A stretch of DNA of 64,000 nucleotides from Saccharothrix ecbatanensis (GCF_014205015.1 NZ_JACHMO010000001.1:9052001-9116000); one strand, 5' to 3'. Counted from the first letter of the stretch, positions 42,851 through 51,686 are shown. Numbers and translations are program-made. The notes: generated from the sequence alone by a model not told the origin.

Positions 42851-43678
42851 GTGAGTATCAAGGATTCCCTCGGCAGCGCCGATAACCTCACTGCGTTCAT
42901 GGTGGCAAGCGTGATTCTCTGGCGTACCGGGCGCGAGTGGTACCGCCGTACGTTGGGGGCCAAGCGTGTCCTACGTCAGAAGCTCGACAGTCTGTCCTGT
43001 GGGAACCCAGTCGTATATGTGGACACGCTGTTTGGGGCACCTGTCTACCGTGACTCGATCAAGGTCGAAGCACGCTACAGCTCCCACAGGGTGCAACGGG
43101 AAGACGAAGTCGACCTACGGGTGTATCGCACCAAGTACGGTTGGTTGACTGTTCACTTCATCGAAGGCATCACCTACGCCTACGCCTTCACCTTGACGAG
43201 TAAGCGGTTCCGATACAAATTGGCGCTCCAGACGTATGGTCAGATGCAGGGTTTCCTCGGACGTACCGTCTTCGATCAGAGCGATAATGCGCACTACCCT
43301 GAGAGCGGTGAGCTCTTTATGGGAGCATCGACGCATGGCTACACCGAGGTACGGTATTTTGGTCGGCCAGGTCTCTACCAGAACTACGGACTGTCCGTCA
43401 CGATGATCGGTTGGCGGAAAAGTCCAACCTTACTTGCCGATCGTGTATCGGTAACTTGGGGACGATTTGACCAGGTGGAGCGAGAAATCGCTGATACCGT
43501 GAGTCGGGATGGTCGCCATGAAGCTATTCGAAATGTCCGCGCCAAGATGGCACCTGATACATTTACGGTATTCGATGCTGACTTCAGGTATGAAATTTAT
43601 GATGGGGTTCGGGCTAGCGGTGCCGTAGACTACGACCGCCTGATGATCCTAATGAAGGGGGAGGTTCGCAGCCGCTGA
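42851..43678 (+). CDS. Hypothetical protein, resembles the ETEC_3214 domain family
   Basis: This 275-residue product starts with a short hydrophobic stretch (NLTAFMVASVILW), then a soluble domain with a repeated aromatic/Gly pattern (VVYVDTLFGAPVYRDSI, YGWLTVHFIEGITYAYAFTLTSKRFRYKLAL-like segment, GYTEVRYFGRPGLYQNYGLSV). YVDTLFGAPVY and the YFGRPGLYQNY region resemble ETEC_3214-domain proteins; this is recall, not a search. GTG at 42851. It follows the KAP NTPase after 234 bp on the same strand, and the same codon use suggests joint acquisition. Confidence 0.55.
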   Translation: MSIKDSLGSADNLTAFMVASVILWRTGREWYRRTLGAKRVLRQKLDSLSCGNPVVYVDTLFGAPVYRDSIKVEARYSSHRVQREDEVDLRVYRTKYGWLTVHFIEGITYAYAFTLTSKRFRYKLALQTYGQMQGFLGRTVFDQSDNAHYPESGELFMGASTHGYTEVRYFGRPGLYQNYGLSVTMIGWRKSPTLLADRVSVTWGRFDQVEREIADTVSRDGRHEAIRNVRAKMAPDTFTVFDADFRYEIYDGVRASGAVDYDRLMILMKGEVRSR

Positions 43679-43853
43679 GGAGTGCCGAGACGGATTGGCT
43701 GCACTGTTGACACCGCGACAAGCGCAGGATCATAGACGGTGCCTTTCAACGTCTAGAACGAGGACTACGTTGACGACACACACCCAGACATCTAGTGTGC
43801 AGTAGGTTTCGCTGCGTCAGCTTCGACGGAATCGAAAGTGGTCTCCACTATCG

Positions 43854-44135
43854 CTAACTCGAACCGTCAGTCGCAAGCTTCACATAGAGTCGCTCAAGTC
43901 TTGCAATCCTATCTTCAAGTGACGTAACCACAAAAGGTTTTTCTTTCTCGTTCGTAAGATCAGTGGCATTATGACGACTTTTGTGGTGGAGTTTGGGTGA
44001 TATGTCTTTCAGTGAAGCAGCCTTCGGCTTCACTGTGCGGTATAACCCATAACTCTCTAAATTCCATGAGCCTCTTCCTTGCATCAGGAAGGAGTTGCCT
44101 TCAGAAATTCTCCCCCTTATGGCGCTAATACTCAC
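43854..44135 (-). CDS. Hypothetical small protein in AT-rich DNA
   Basis: The 93-residue product has a basic N-terminal half (SISAIRGRISEGNSFLMQGR) that resembles a winged-helix fragment, and a C-terminal heptad-like helix (LEDRIARLERLYVKLA). The frame stays open for 15 further codons upstream (to 44181) and these also read as coding (YIEASSLTEKRN), suggesting a truncated 5' end. The surrounding 500 bp is much richer in A+T than the window average. Function unknown. Confidence 0.4.
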   Translation of the reverse strand: MSISAIRGRISEGNSFLMQGRGSWNLESYGLYRTVKPKAASLKDISPKLHHKSRHNATDLTNEKEKPFVVTSLEDRIARLERLYVKLATDGSS

Positions 44136-44277
44136 ATTGCGTTTCTCTGTCAGTGAAGATGCTTCAATGTATTTGGTGGACTACGCAAGACTTCTGCACT
44201 TGGCTGACTCTTCGGGCTTTTGGGATGGCAATATTGCACTGAGTGGCCAGGTGCGCTTATTCTGCAACGGGGAGATG

Positions 44278-44625
44278 TTAACTGCCGGCTCCGGCAACAC
44301 AAGGCGCGTGCCAGGTTAAGAAATACAAGACCCAAAACCCACTAGTCTTCTGCTCCTCCACCCACTCTGCGTTCGTCGCTGGCCGCATCCTCACGCCTGC
44401 TGCCTTCAACTTCCGCCACACCGTCCCGTCGTTGACGTCGAACCGCCGGGCGATCTTCATCAGTGACCAACCCTGTTGGTAGAGCTCGACGGCTGCCTCG
44501 ACCTGCGCAGCTGTCAGCGCCGGGGAGTCGTGTCAATGCCACGGCTGTGCAAGTGGCGGCCCACGGTTGCTCGGTGCACCCCGAACCGCTTTGCCAGCGT
44601 CTTGACGCCTGGTGAGTGGTCGTGT
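44278..44625 (-). pseudogene. Remnant of a serine recombinase C-terminal HTH tail
   Basis: Two tandem helix-turn-helix segments typical of the tail of actinomycete serine recombinases are present in different frames: GVKTLAKRFGVHRATVGRHL (about 44540-44613) and ALTAAQVEAAVELYQQGW followed by KIARRFDVNDGTVWRKLKAAG (about 44390-44522). A stop (44514-44516) and a one-base shift separate them. No catalytic domain precedes the first. It is a decayed fragment. Confidence 0.7.
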
Positions 44626-44672
44626 CGCTACTCTGGGCACCACACCCCGGCAGCGGTGGAAAAGGTGGGGAC

Positions 44673-45893
44673 ATGGTGTCGCCTGAGCCAGCGGACATCG
44701 GACTCCGGATCAAGCAGCACCGGCAGCGGGCAGGAATGTCACGACCGGTGCTCGCCGGACTCGTCGGCAGGTCCGCCGAGTGGCTCAAGGCCGTGGAGAA
44801 CGGCAGGTTGCAGGCCCCGAGACTCCCCATGTTGCTCCGCCTGGCGCACGCGCTGGGCATTGCCGACCTGGCCGAACTGACCGGCGGTCACACCGTGCCG
44901 GTTCAAGTCTTCGCGGGAGAGCGCCACCCGGCGTTGTCGGAGGTCCAGCGCGCCCTCACCGACTATCACCTGGCCACAGTCATGCCGTCGCCGGATCTCG
45001 ACCACATGTCGGTGCGGCTCGACATGGCTTGGCGGGTTCGGCACTCAAGCCCTGATCACCGAACGCAACTCGGGTCATTGCTCCCCGGATTGATCCGAGA
45101 CGCGCAGAACGCCGTACGCGAGTTGAGCGGTGAGGAGCGCAGGAACGCACGACGGGTCCTCGCGGGTGTCTACCGACTGGCGGACTTCTACGTTGCCTAC
45201 CAGCCCGCTCCGGAACTGGTGTGGATGGTCGCCGACCGTGCGTTGGCGGAAGGGTATGAAGCCGACGACCCGTACGCCATCGCAGGTGGCGCATGGGCCA
45301 TGGTTCAAGCGCTCAGGGATGCCGGCCGGTGGGATGAGGCCGTGGTGCTCGCCACCGACGCCGCACGCGGGATGGAGCCGCACTTCGCCCGTGCTCCAGC
45401 CGACTGGCGAGGGCTGTGGGGAGCACTGCATGCGGAAGTGGCGTACGTGCACGCGCGGCGCGGTCGTCATGGGCAGGCTTGGCAGGCATGGGAACGTGCC
45501 GAGCGGGTGGCGAGCGGTCTGGGCTCCGGTTACCGCCACGTGCAGACGTCGTTCAGCGTTGCCGTCATGGGGGCGCACGCGACCACGCTCGGCGTCGAGT
45601 TGCGCCGCTCCGGCGAGGCGATCCGGGCGGCGGAGTCCTTCGACCCCAACGACATTCCGTCCCTCGCGCGCCGCAGCCGCCACTTGATCGAGACCGCGCG
45701 GGCGCACTTCCAGCGCGAGGAACGCCATGCGGTGTTGGCGCTGCTGGACCGGGCGGAACGGACGGCATCAGAGACGATCAAGTACAACGGGTTCGCCCGC
45801 GAGATGCTTCTTGATCTCGCCGCGCAACCGCCGACTGGGATGCGTCGAGACGTGCGTGACCTCTGCGAACGGATCGGCTTGCGGGCCGCCTAA
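44673..45893 (+). CDS. XRE-type regulator with TPR-like C-terminal domain
   Basis: This 406-residue protein has an N-terminal Xre/Cro helix-turn-helix (IGLRIKQHRQRAGMSRPVLAGLVGRSAEWLKAVENGR) and ~330 residues of helical repeats (AWAMVQALRDAGRWDEAVVLA, LHAEVAYVHARRGRHGQAWQAWERAERVA) resembling TPRs, as in many actinomycete regulators that control adjacent small genes. ATG at 44673 has GGTGGGG upstream. High GC, unlike the fragments before it. An inverted repeat and two small coupled genes follow on the same strand. Confidence 0.88.
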   Translation: MVSPEPADIGLRIKQHRQRAGMSRPVLAGLVGRSAEWLKAVENGRLQAPRLPMLLRLAHALGIADLAELTGGHTVPVQVFAGERHPALSEVQRALTDYHLATVMPSPDLDHMSVRLDMAWRVRHSSPDHRTQLGSLLPGLIRDAQNAVRELSGEERRNARRVLAGVYRLADFYVAYQPAPELVWMVADRALAEGYEADDPYAIAGGAWAMVQALRDAGRWDEAVVLATDAARGMEPHFARAPADWRGLWGALHAEVAYVHARRGRHGQAWQAWERAERVASGLGSGYRHVQTSFSVAVMGAHATTLGVELRRSGEAIRAAESFDPNDIPSLARRSRHLIETARAHFQREERHAVLALLDRAERTASETIKYNGFAREMLLDLAAQPPTGMRRDVRDLCERIGLRAA

Positions 45894-45905
45894 CCCGATC
45901 GTGTG

Positions 45906-45924
45906 GGGGTAGAACATGTACCCC
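45906..45924. promoter_or_regulatory. Inverted repeat before the small-gene pair
   Basis: GGGGTA-GAACATG-TACCCC has perfect 6-bp arms and a 7-bp spacer, 57 bp before the ATG of the 39-codon gene. It is a candidate operator for the upstream XRE regulator. Confidence 0.45.
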
Positions 45925-45981
45925 GTGCCATGCCGCAGCCTGCATAGCGTTGCCATCCCGGACTGAATGGGAGGTGACGGC

Positions 45982-46101
45982 ATGACGGCCGCGTACAACT
46001 ACGTGACCGCAGTAGTGCAATTTTTTCATGGACTGCCATTGCCCGGTTTCCGGGCGGTGTGGCGTGATTGCTCGCGGACGACAGATCGGGGCCGGTTGTG
46101 A
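45982..46101 (+). CDS. Small 39-residue protein, translationally coupled
   Basis: ATG at 45982 is preceded by GGGAGGTGAC, one of the best ribosome binding sites in the region. The product begins MTAAYNYVTAVVQFFHG and continues LPGFRAVWRDCSRT; it is amphipathic with one Cys. Its TGA overlaps the GTG of the next gene in GTGA, so the two are coupled. No family recognised. Confidence 0.6.
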   Translation: MTAAYNYVTAVVQFFHGLPLPGFRAVWRDCSRTTDRGRL

Positions 46102-46316
46102 CCGCCCTCGGGCTGTGGGTTCCCGCGTCCGCATGTCCGCACCGAGGCGGCGACCTGTTCCTGCAAGTGCGGTCGGAGCAGGAAGCAATCTTCCAGTGCC
46201 GCCTCTGCGGTTCGGTCTGGGACCACCGGACCGTCCCGGAATCGGTCGTGGAGCGAGTGAATAGAATTCTGGAAACCGGCGAGTTCAGACCCGTGACGCA
46301 ACTCCTTGGCCTCTAG
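46098..46316 (+). CDS. Small Cys/His protein, possible zinc ribbon
   Basis: This 72-residue product carries a CPH...CRLC arrangement (ACPHRGGDLFLQV and QCRLCGSVW), a metal-binding pattern like a zinc ribbon or reduced Rieske motif, followed by an amphipathic helix (ESVVERVNRILETG). GTG at 46098 overlaps the stop of the 39-residue gene. With the XRE regulator upstream it forms a possible three-gene unit. Function unknown. Confidence 0.6.
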   Translation: MTALGLWVPASACPHRGGDLFLQVRSEQEAIFQCRLCGSVWDHRTVPESVVERVNRILETGEFRPVTQLLGL

Positions 46317-46467
46317 TGTCGTGGCTGGGGAGCCGTCTACCTGGTGCTTAGTGGCACTTGTGCTGCATGGGGCACATGCTTGCGTGCGCATGCTGCCTCG
46401 CCTCAAGTAGGCCCTCAGGGGCTCGTCATAATATTTAAGATAATCTATCGAAAAGAGCAACAGTCCC

Positions 46468-46695
46468 ATGAAAAGTGATGTCGGCGTCCGCGTCCGGACG
46501 AGCGCAGAGATCGACGTTAGCTGCACAATCGAGTACGAGGTTGTCGGTAAGCAAGCGTTCTTCTCGTTTGCGGACGGCGCGATCTGTCTCATGTTCACCG
46601 ACGAGCGGGCCTTCAAGAAATTCATGGCTGAGGCCATGGAGGTCTTGGCCACGCCCGGACTCGGCGAACCCGACGCCACGAGCATCGGTGGCTAA
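46468..46695 (+). CDS. Hypothetical small acidic protein
   Basis: The 75-residue product starts MKSDVGVRVRTSAEIDVSC and has a beta-rich middle (IEYEVVGKQAFFSFADGAICLMF) and a helical end. ATG at 46468 follows an AT-rich stretch (ATAATATTTAAGATAATC at 46427-46444) that could be its promoter. No family recognised. Confidence 0.5.
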   Translation: MKSDVGVRVRTSAEIDVSCTIEYEVVGKQAFFSFADGAICLMFTDERAFKKFMAEAMEVLATPGLGEPDATSIGG

Positions 46696-46896
46696 TGTGT
46701 GAACCGTCGTACTGCGGAGCCCACAAGGCAGGCATTGCGCGGTCGGTGCCGGCACGTGGCCTCTCGGCAGTGCAGGCGGCACGGTGACGAAGGGTTCGTG
46801 CCGTCGCATGGGGTGCCGGGGGTTCGGTATGACGAAGGCACGGCGCGCTTCGGGTGCTTGTTGTGCTTTCGCCGAGCCGCGCTGGGGCCACGTGGG

Positions 46897-47808
46897 TCAG
46901 GGGCGGGTTCGGCTGATCTCGTGCCAACGTCCCTCGCGGAGGCGGTAGGTGTGGCGGTCGATGGTCGTCTCGAACGTGATCCAGCGGTCCAGGGGGATGG
47001 GGGTGGTGAGTAGTTCCTCGCGGTTGCGGTCGGCGCAGGGGATCAGGCGGGCCTGTTTCAGCTCGTCGGTCCTGGCGAACTGGGGGATGCGGGCGAACCG
47101 GGCGGTGATCACCTTGACGTCGAGCGTCGGGTCCAGCGGCACCGGGCCGTAGCCGCCTACGTCGTTGGTGCGGAACGTCACCGTCTCCCCGGCCCGCGCC
47201 ACGGCGGCAGTCGGCCAGCGCAGGCCCAGTGGGCCGAACAGGGTGCTGCCGCCCAACGCCGCCGCCAACCGACGCTCCAGGGCGGGCAGCAGGGGGTCGT
47301 CACCGGTCAGGGCGCGGATTCCGGCGAAACGGCGCAGTGGTGCGGTCGGCTCGATGATGTCGTGGATGGTGTTCACAGCGTCCAGGAACTCCTTCGGTGC
47401 GCAGGGGTGGAAACCTATTCGGAAGGATTCGTCTTGGGTCCTCCGACAATGGTCCAGAAATGGGCGCTCGGAGTGGAACGGTCGGCGAGCGGCCCGCTGT
47501 CTGAGCCCAGCGGCCCACGGCCGTGTAGGGCCGATGAAGTGCGGCGATGGAGCCGGCAGGCGCGTCCGTGCACGCAGAGGTGAGCGGTTGGGCGATTCGG
47601 GTGGATGTGCGGCCGTAGTGCTGTCACCCGATCGAGTGATGAACGGGTATTGCGCGTAACGTTGATCCGGTGGGATGTCCGGAATGCCCAGGCGTGGTCG
47701 AATGGTCACGTCGGCACCGCCGGTTGTCGATGCCGGCGAATGGGTCCGACTGTTCGCATTGACCGGCACCCGGACCGTTCGGCGCACCAGGGCGTCCGCT
47801 TGTCCCAT
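46897..47808 (-). pseudogene. Probable 5'-decayed DUF6119/TIGR04141-like gene
   Basis: Only the C-terminal ~180 residues (ending near 47436) read as a conserved protein: FRIGFHPCAPKEFLDAVNTI, LPALERRLAAALGG, and the end TPIPLDRWITFETTIDRHTYRLREGRWHE. This end resembles the sporadically distributed TIGR04141/DUF6119 family by recall. The first ~120 residues of the open frame (ATG 47808) are low-complexity Pro/Arg/Ser and probably not original coding sequence, so the gene is likely truncated. Confidence 0.4.
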
Positions 47809-47902
47809 GGTGGGCCGGATGGGTCATTAGGGGCTGCTAACCCGGTCCCCCTATGTGACATCCCCCTATACCGGCCGGTCCGGACGACGTAACTTCCTGG
47901 TC

Positions 47903-48193
47903 ATGACGCCCAGGACCGTCACCGCGGTGATCGGTGCCGCGTTCTTCCTGGCCGGGTTGCTGATCATGGTGCTGCCGCTGTCCACCGACTCGCCGTCGGG
48001 CATCCCGGTCGCGTGCGGCAACAGCCTGGGGGTCGGGTTCGACGAGATCGCGGTCGAGGCCGACGGCGCCGCCTTCGTGGAGATCTGCGGCCGGTTGCGC
48101 GTGGAGCGGCTCGCTTGGGCCGCACCCGTCGCCGTGGTGGGCGTGCTGCTCCTGGTCGGCAGCATCGTGGTGCGGCGGCGGTCGTCCGCGTAG
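47903..48193 (+). CDS. Hypothetical two-helix membrane protein
   Basis: This 96-residue product has two membrane helices (VTAVIGAAFFLAGLLIMVLPL and WAAPVAVVGVLLLVGSIVV) joined by a ~45-residue outside loop with two Cys (VACGNSLG and EICGRL) that could form a disulphide, and a basic C-terminal tail (RRRSSA). ATG at 47903 with no strong SD. It marks the return to host-like sequence. Confidence 0.65.
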   Translation: MTPRTVTAVIGAAFFLAGLLIMVLPLSTDSPSGIPVACGNSLGVGFDEIAVEADGAAFVEICGRLRVERLAWAAPVAVVGVLLLVGSIVVRRRSSA

Positions 48194-48217
48194 CTACCTA
48201 CGAGTAGCTTCTACCAC

Positions 48218-49264
48218 ATGACGTGGATGGTCTACGGAGCCAACGGGTTCACCGGCACGCTCGTCGCGGAACTGGCGGTGCGGCGCGGGCTGCGGCCGGT
48301 GCTGGCCGGGCGTGATGCCGTCAAGGTGCGTGCGCTGGCCGAACGGCTGGGCCTGGAGCACCGGATCTTCGACCTCGACCACGCCGTCGCGGCACTCGAG
48401 GACGTCGACGCGGTCGCCCACTGCGCGGGCCCGTTCTCGGCCACTTCAGGCCCGATGGTGGCGGCCTGCCTCGCGTCGCGGACGCACTACGTCGACATCA
48501 CCGGCGAGATCGACGTCTTCGAAGCGGTGGCCCGGCAGGACAAGGCGGCCAAGGACGCGGGTGTGGTGTTGCTGCCCGGCGCGGGGTTCGACGTCGTTCC
48601 GACCGACTGCGTCGCGGCCATGCTGCACCAGTCGCTGCCCACGGCCACGCACCTCGACCTGGCGTTCGTGGTCCAAGGCGGCGCCAGCGCGGGTACCGCC
48701 CGGACGGCCGTCGAGGGTTCGGGTGGCGGCGGGAGGGTCCGTGAGAACGGCGAGATCCGCGGCGCGCGACTCGGTCACCGCCGCCGCACCGCCCACTTCC
48801 GCGACCGGCCCCGTGACGTGGGCGCCATCCCGTGGGGCGACGTGAGCACCGCCTACCGGTCCACCGGCATCCCGAACATCACCACGTTCACGACGCTGCC
48901 CGGCGTGCTGAGCAAGCTCCAGCCGTTCACCGCGCCGCTCCTGCGCACCGGCCTGGGCCAGCGGCTGGGCAAGGCGGTGGCGAAGCGCATCCCCGGGCCG
49001 AACGACGGCACCAGGGGACGGACCCGCTGCGAGGTGTTCGGCGAGGTCTGGGACGACGAGGGCAACCGGGCCCGGCTCGCGCTCACCGGCCCGAACGCCT
49101 ACGACCTCACCGCGGACTCGGTGGTCAAGGCGATCGAACGCCTCGGCGACACCCCGCCCGGCGCGCACACGCCGTCCAGCGCGTTCGGAGCGGACTACGT
49201 CCGAGCGCTGGACGGCGTGGTGGTCGGCGAGGCCGAGGTGGTGTCAGCGGGCGGACAGCAGTGA
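48218..49264 (+). CDS. Saccharopine dehydrogenase-like / trans-acting enoyl reductase family protein
   Basis: This 348-residue protein has an N-terminal Rossmann domain ([16 protein letters not shown]) and the family segments [28 protein letters not shown] and [19 protein letters not shown]. Actinobacterial relatives include trans-acting enoyl reductases of lipid pathways (e.g. Rv2953), but most act on unknown substrates. Its 3' end overlaps the convergent lipA 3' end by 21 bp. Confidence 0.85.
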   Translation: MTWMVYGANGFTGTLVAELAVRRGLRPVLAGRDAVKVRALAERLGLEHRIFDLDHAVAALEDVDAVAHCAGPFSATSGPMVAACLASRTHYVDITGEIDVFEAVARQDKAAKDAGVVLLPGAGFDVVPTDCVAAMLHQSLPTATHLDLAFVVQGGASAGTARTAVEGSGGGGRVRENGEIRGARLGHRRRTAHFRDRPRDVGAIPWGDVSTAYRSTGIPNITTFTTLPGVLSKLQPFTAPLLRTGLGQRLGKAVAKRIPGPNDGTRGRTRCEVFGEVWDDEGNRARLALTGPNAYDLTADSVVKAIERLGDTPPGAHTPSSAFGADYVRALDGVVVGEAEVVSAGGQQ

Positions 49265-50248
49265 GGTGATCTCCTGCGCCGCGCCGCCGGCCTGGAGCAG
49301 GTGCTGGAGGTTCTCCGGCAGCACGTCGCCGCGCTTCTGCACGGCCTGCGCGTACAGCCGCCCGGCGCGGTAGGACGAGCGGACCAGGGGACCGGCCATG
49401 ACGCCGGAGAACCCGATGCCCTCGGCGGTCTCCTTGTGCGTCACGAACTCCTCCGGCTTCACCCAGCGCTCCACCGGGTGGTGCCGGGGCGAGGGCCGCA
49501 GGTACTGCGTGATGGTGATGATCTCGCAGCCCGCGTCGTACAGGTCGTTCAACGCCTCGGTGACCTCGTCCGGCGTCTCGCCCATGCCCAGGATCAGGTT
49601 GGACTTCGTCACCAGACCGGCCTCACGGGCGGCGGTGATGACCTCCAGCGACCGCTCGTAGCGGAACGCCGGCCGGATCCGCTTGAAGATTCGCGGCACC
49701 GTCTCCAGGTTGTGCGCCAGCACCTCGGGCCGGGACGAGAACACCTCGGCCAGCTGCTCGGGCACCGCGTTGAAGTCCGGGATCAGCAGCTCGACGCCGG
49801 TGCCCGGGTTCAGCTCGTGGATCTGCCGGACGGTCTCCGCGTACAGCCACGCGCCGCCGTCCTCCAGGTCGTCCCGGGCCACACCGGTCACGGTCGAGTA
49901 GCGCAGCCCCATGGCCTGCACCGACTCCGCCACCCGCCGCGGTTCATCGCGGTCGAGGTCGGCGGGTTTGCCGGTGTCGATCTGGCAGAAGTCGCAGCGA
50001 CGGGTGCACTGCTCGCCACCGATCAGGAAGGTGGCCTCCCGGTCTTCCCAGCACTCGTAGATGTTGGGACAACCGGCCTCTTCGCACACCGTGTGGAGAC
50101 CCTCGCGTTTGACCAGGCTCTTGAGCTCCCGGTACTCGGGGCCCATCTTCGCCTTGGTCTTGATCCACGAGGGCTTCTTCTCGATGGGCGTTTGGCTGTT
50201 GCGGACTTCCAGCCGCAGCAGCTTCCGACCTTCAGGTACGACGGTCAC
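49244..50248 (-). CDS. lipA: Lipoyl synthase (radical SAM)
   Basis: This 334-residue enzyme inserts two sulphurs into protein-bound octanoate. It has both clusters: [12 protein letters not shown] (auxiliary [4Fe-4S], CX4CX5C) and the radical-[11 protein letters not shown] (CX3CX2C), and the terminal RSSYRAG motif that supplies Ser to the auxiliary cluster. GTG at 50248. LipB is 5 kb away; the E2 substrate is encoded at 59203-60921. Confidence 0.96.
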   Translation of the reverse strand: MTVVPEGRKLLRLEVRNSQTPIEKKPSWIKTKAKMGPEYRELKSLVKREGLHTVCEEAGCPNIYECWEDREATFLIGGEQCTRRCDFCQIDTGKPADLDRDEPRRVAESVQAMGLRYSTVTGVARDDLEDGGAWLYAETVRQIHELNPGTGVELLIPDFNAVPEQLAEVFSSRPEVLAHNLETVPRIFKRIRPAFRYERSLEVITAAREAGLVTKSNLILGMGETPDEVTEALNDLYDAGCEIITITQYLRPSPRHHPVERWVKPEEFVTHKETAEGIGFSGVMAGPLVRSSYRAGRLYAQAVQKRGDVLPENLQHLLQAGGAAQEITSLLSAR

Positions 50249-50263
50249 GGCTTCAACCCTACG

Positions 50264-51205
50264 TCACGAGGGGTCCGGCGCCACGCCTGTGAGCTTGGCC
50301 GTCAGGTCCCACAGCCGGGCCGCCGCGAGCTCGTCCCGGGCGGCCGTGGTGGACCCCGCCGGCGCCGGGTGGCCGCGCATCCCGCGGAACCCGTCCGGCC
50401 CGTAGTAGCCGCCCGGCTCGACCTTCGGCGAGGTCGCCGCGTAGAGCTGCGGCAACGCGCCGACCTCGACGGACTGCGAGAAGAAGTCGGTGATCTTGGC
50501 GCCGAAGCCGAGCAGCGGGTTGCCCCTGGCCCGCGCCATGTTGGCGCTCAGCTCGGTGGCGGTGAGACCGGGGTGGGCAGCGACGGACGTCACGTCCACG
50601 CCCGCGGCCCGCGTGCGCCGGTCCAGCTCGCGCGCGAACAGCAGGTTCGCCAGCTTCGACTGCCCGTACGCGCCCCACGCCGTGTACCGGCGCACCTCGT
50701 AGTTCGGGTCGGCGAGGTCGATCTCGCCGATTTGGTGGGCCAGGCTGGACACGGTGACCACGCGCGAGCCCGGCCGGGTGCGCAACGCGGGCATCAGCAG
50801 CCACGTCAGCGCGGCGTGGCCGAGGTGGTTGGTGCCGAACTGGCGCTCGAACCCGTCCGCGGTGCGGCCCAGCGGCACGGCCATGAGGCCGGCGTTGTTG
50901 ACCAGCACGTCCAGCGCGTCACCGGTGCGTTCACGCACCAGGGCTGCCGCCGCGCGGACCGACGACAGGTCGGCCAGGTCCAGCGACACCAGTTCGGCCT
51001 TGCCGCCGGTGGCCAGCACCTGCTCCAGCGCGCGTTGCCCTCGTTCGGCGGATCGGCACGCGAGCACGACGTGCGCGCCCCGGCCCGCCAGCACCTCGGC
51101 GGTGCGCAGGCCGAGGCCCGAGTTCGCCCCGGTGACCAGCACGGTGCGTCCGCTCTGGTCGGGGATGTCCGTGGTATCCCACTTCCGGGCAATCCATTTC
51201 GGCAT
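50264..51205 (-). CDS. Short-chain dehydrogenase (retinol dehydrogenase-like)
   Basis: This 313-residue SDR has the cofactor loop TGANSGLG, NNAG, and catalytic YxxxK in YGQSKLANLL, with the Ser upstream in VVTVSSLAHQ; the long C-terminal extension is typical of the retinol-dehydrogenase-like group of actinobacterial SDRs. Substrate unknown. ATG at 51205. It is downstream of the small hypothetical gene 51225-51686 on the same strand (19-bp gap). Confidence 0.88.
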   Translation of the reverse strand: MPKWIARKWDTTDIPDQSGRTVLVTGANSGLGLRTAEVLAGRGAHVVLACRSAERGQRALEQVLATGGKAELVSLDLADLSSVRAAAALVRERTGDALDVLVNNAGLMAVPLGRTADGFERQFGTNHLGHAALTWLLMPALRTRPGSRVVTVSSLAHQIGEIDLADPNYEVRRYTAWGAYGQSKLANLLFARELDRRTRAAGVDVTSVAAHPGLTATELSANMARARGNPLLGFGAKITDFFSQSVEVGALPQLYAATSPKVEPGGYYGPDGFRGMRGHPAPAGSTTAARDELAAARLWDLTAKLTGVAPDPS

Positions 51206-51224
51206 GCTTAATACCTACAGGCGT

Positions 51225-51686
51225 TCAGGCGCTCTTGGCGAGCCTGCGGCGCCTGCCCGGCACGAGGGTGGCCGGGGCGCTGCGGATCAGGCCGGCGAAC
51301 GCCGCTCCGACACGGGTGATCTCGGCGGTCGGCTCGGACAGTTCCGCCAGACCGGCGGTGAGCGCCAGCAGGCGCTGTTCACGCTCGATCGCCTCGGTGG
51401 ACGTCAGGTGCGCGTCGAGCACCGCGCGCAGCACGGGCTGTTCGGCCGCAAGCACGCGCCACGTACGCGTGACGGTCTCCACGCGGTCGTCGTCGGTGTC
51501 CTCCAGCGCCGTGCCGAGCCGCCCGGTGAGCTGCCGCATCCAGCGGTAGTGCAGGGCCAGGAGCAGGTCTTCCTCGGTGGCGAACAGGTCCCGGTCGAAC
51601 GTCAGGGGCGCCGCGGGATCCCCCGCCGCGGCGCGGAGCACGGCGTCCAGAGCGTCACGACGTCGGTAGAAATCGGTCCAACCCAT
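51225..51686 (-). CDS. Conserved hypothetical protein divergent from TetR
   Basis: This ~153-residue helical protein (MGWTDFYRRRDALDAVLRAA, LLALHYRWMRQLTGRLGTAL) has a basic end (RRRRLAKSA). No enzyme motif. ATG at 51686 follows GGAGG. It is divergent from the TetR gene, separated by two operator-like palindromes, so it is probably a target, together with the SDR downstream. Confidence 0.65.
   Translation of the reverse strand: MGWTDFYRRRDALDAVLRAAAGDPAAPLTFDRDLFATEEDLLLALHYRWMRQLTGRLGTALEDTDDDRVETVTRTWRVLAAEQPVLRAVLDAHLTSTEAIEREQRLLALTAGLAELSEPTAEITRVGAAFAGLIRSAPATLVPGRRRRLAKSA

Noticed and set aside
46699..47013. A 104-codon plus-strand frame as a gene
   Set aside because: It is Arg/Gly-rich, has no ribosome binding site, and overlaps the more protein-like minus-strand frame.
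39904..47902. A direct repeat of the tRNA-Val 3' end marking the far edge of an integrated island
   Set aside because: I looked for the T-arm/acceptor sequence downstream and did not see it, so no attachment site is claimed.
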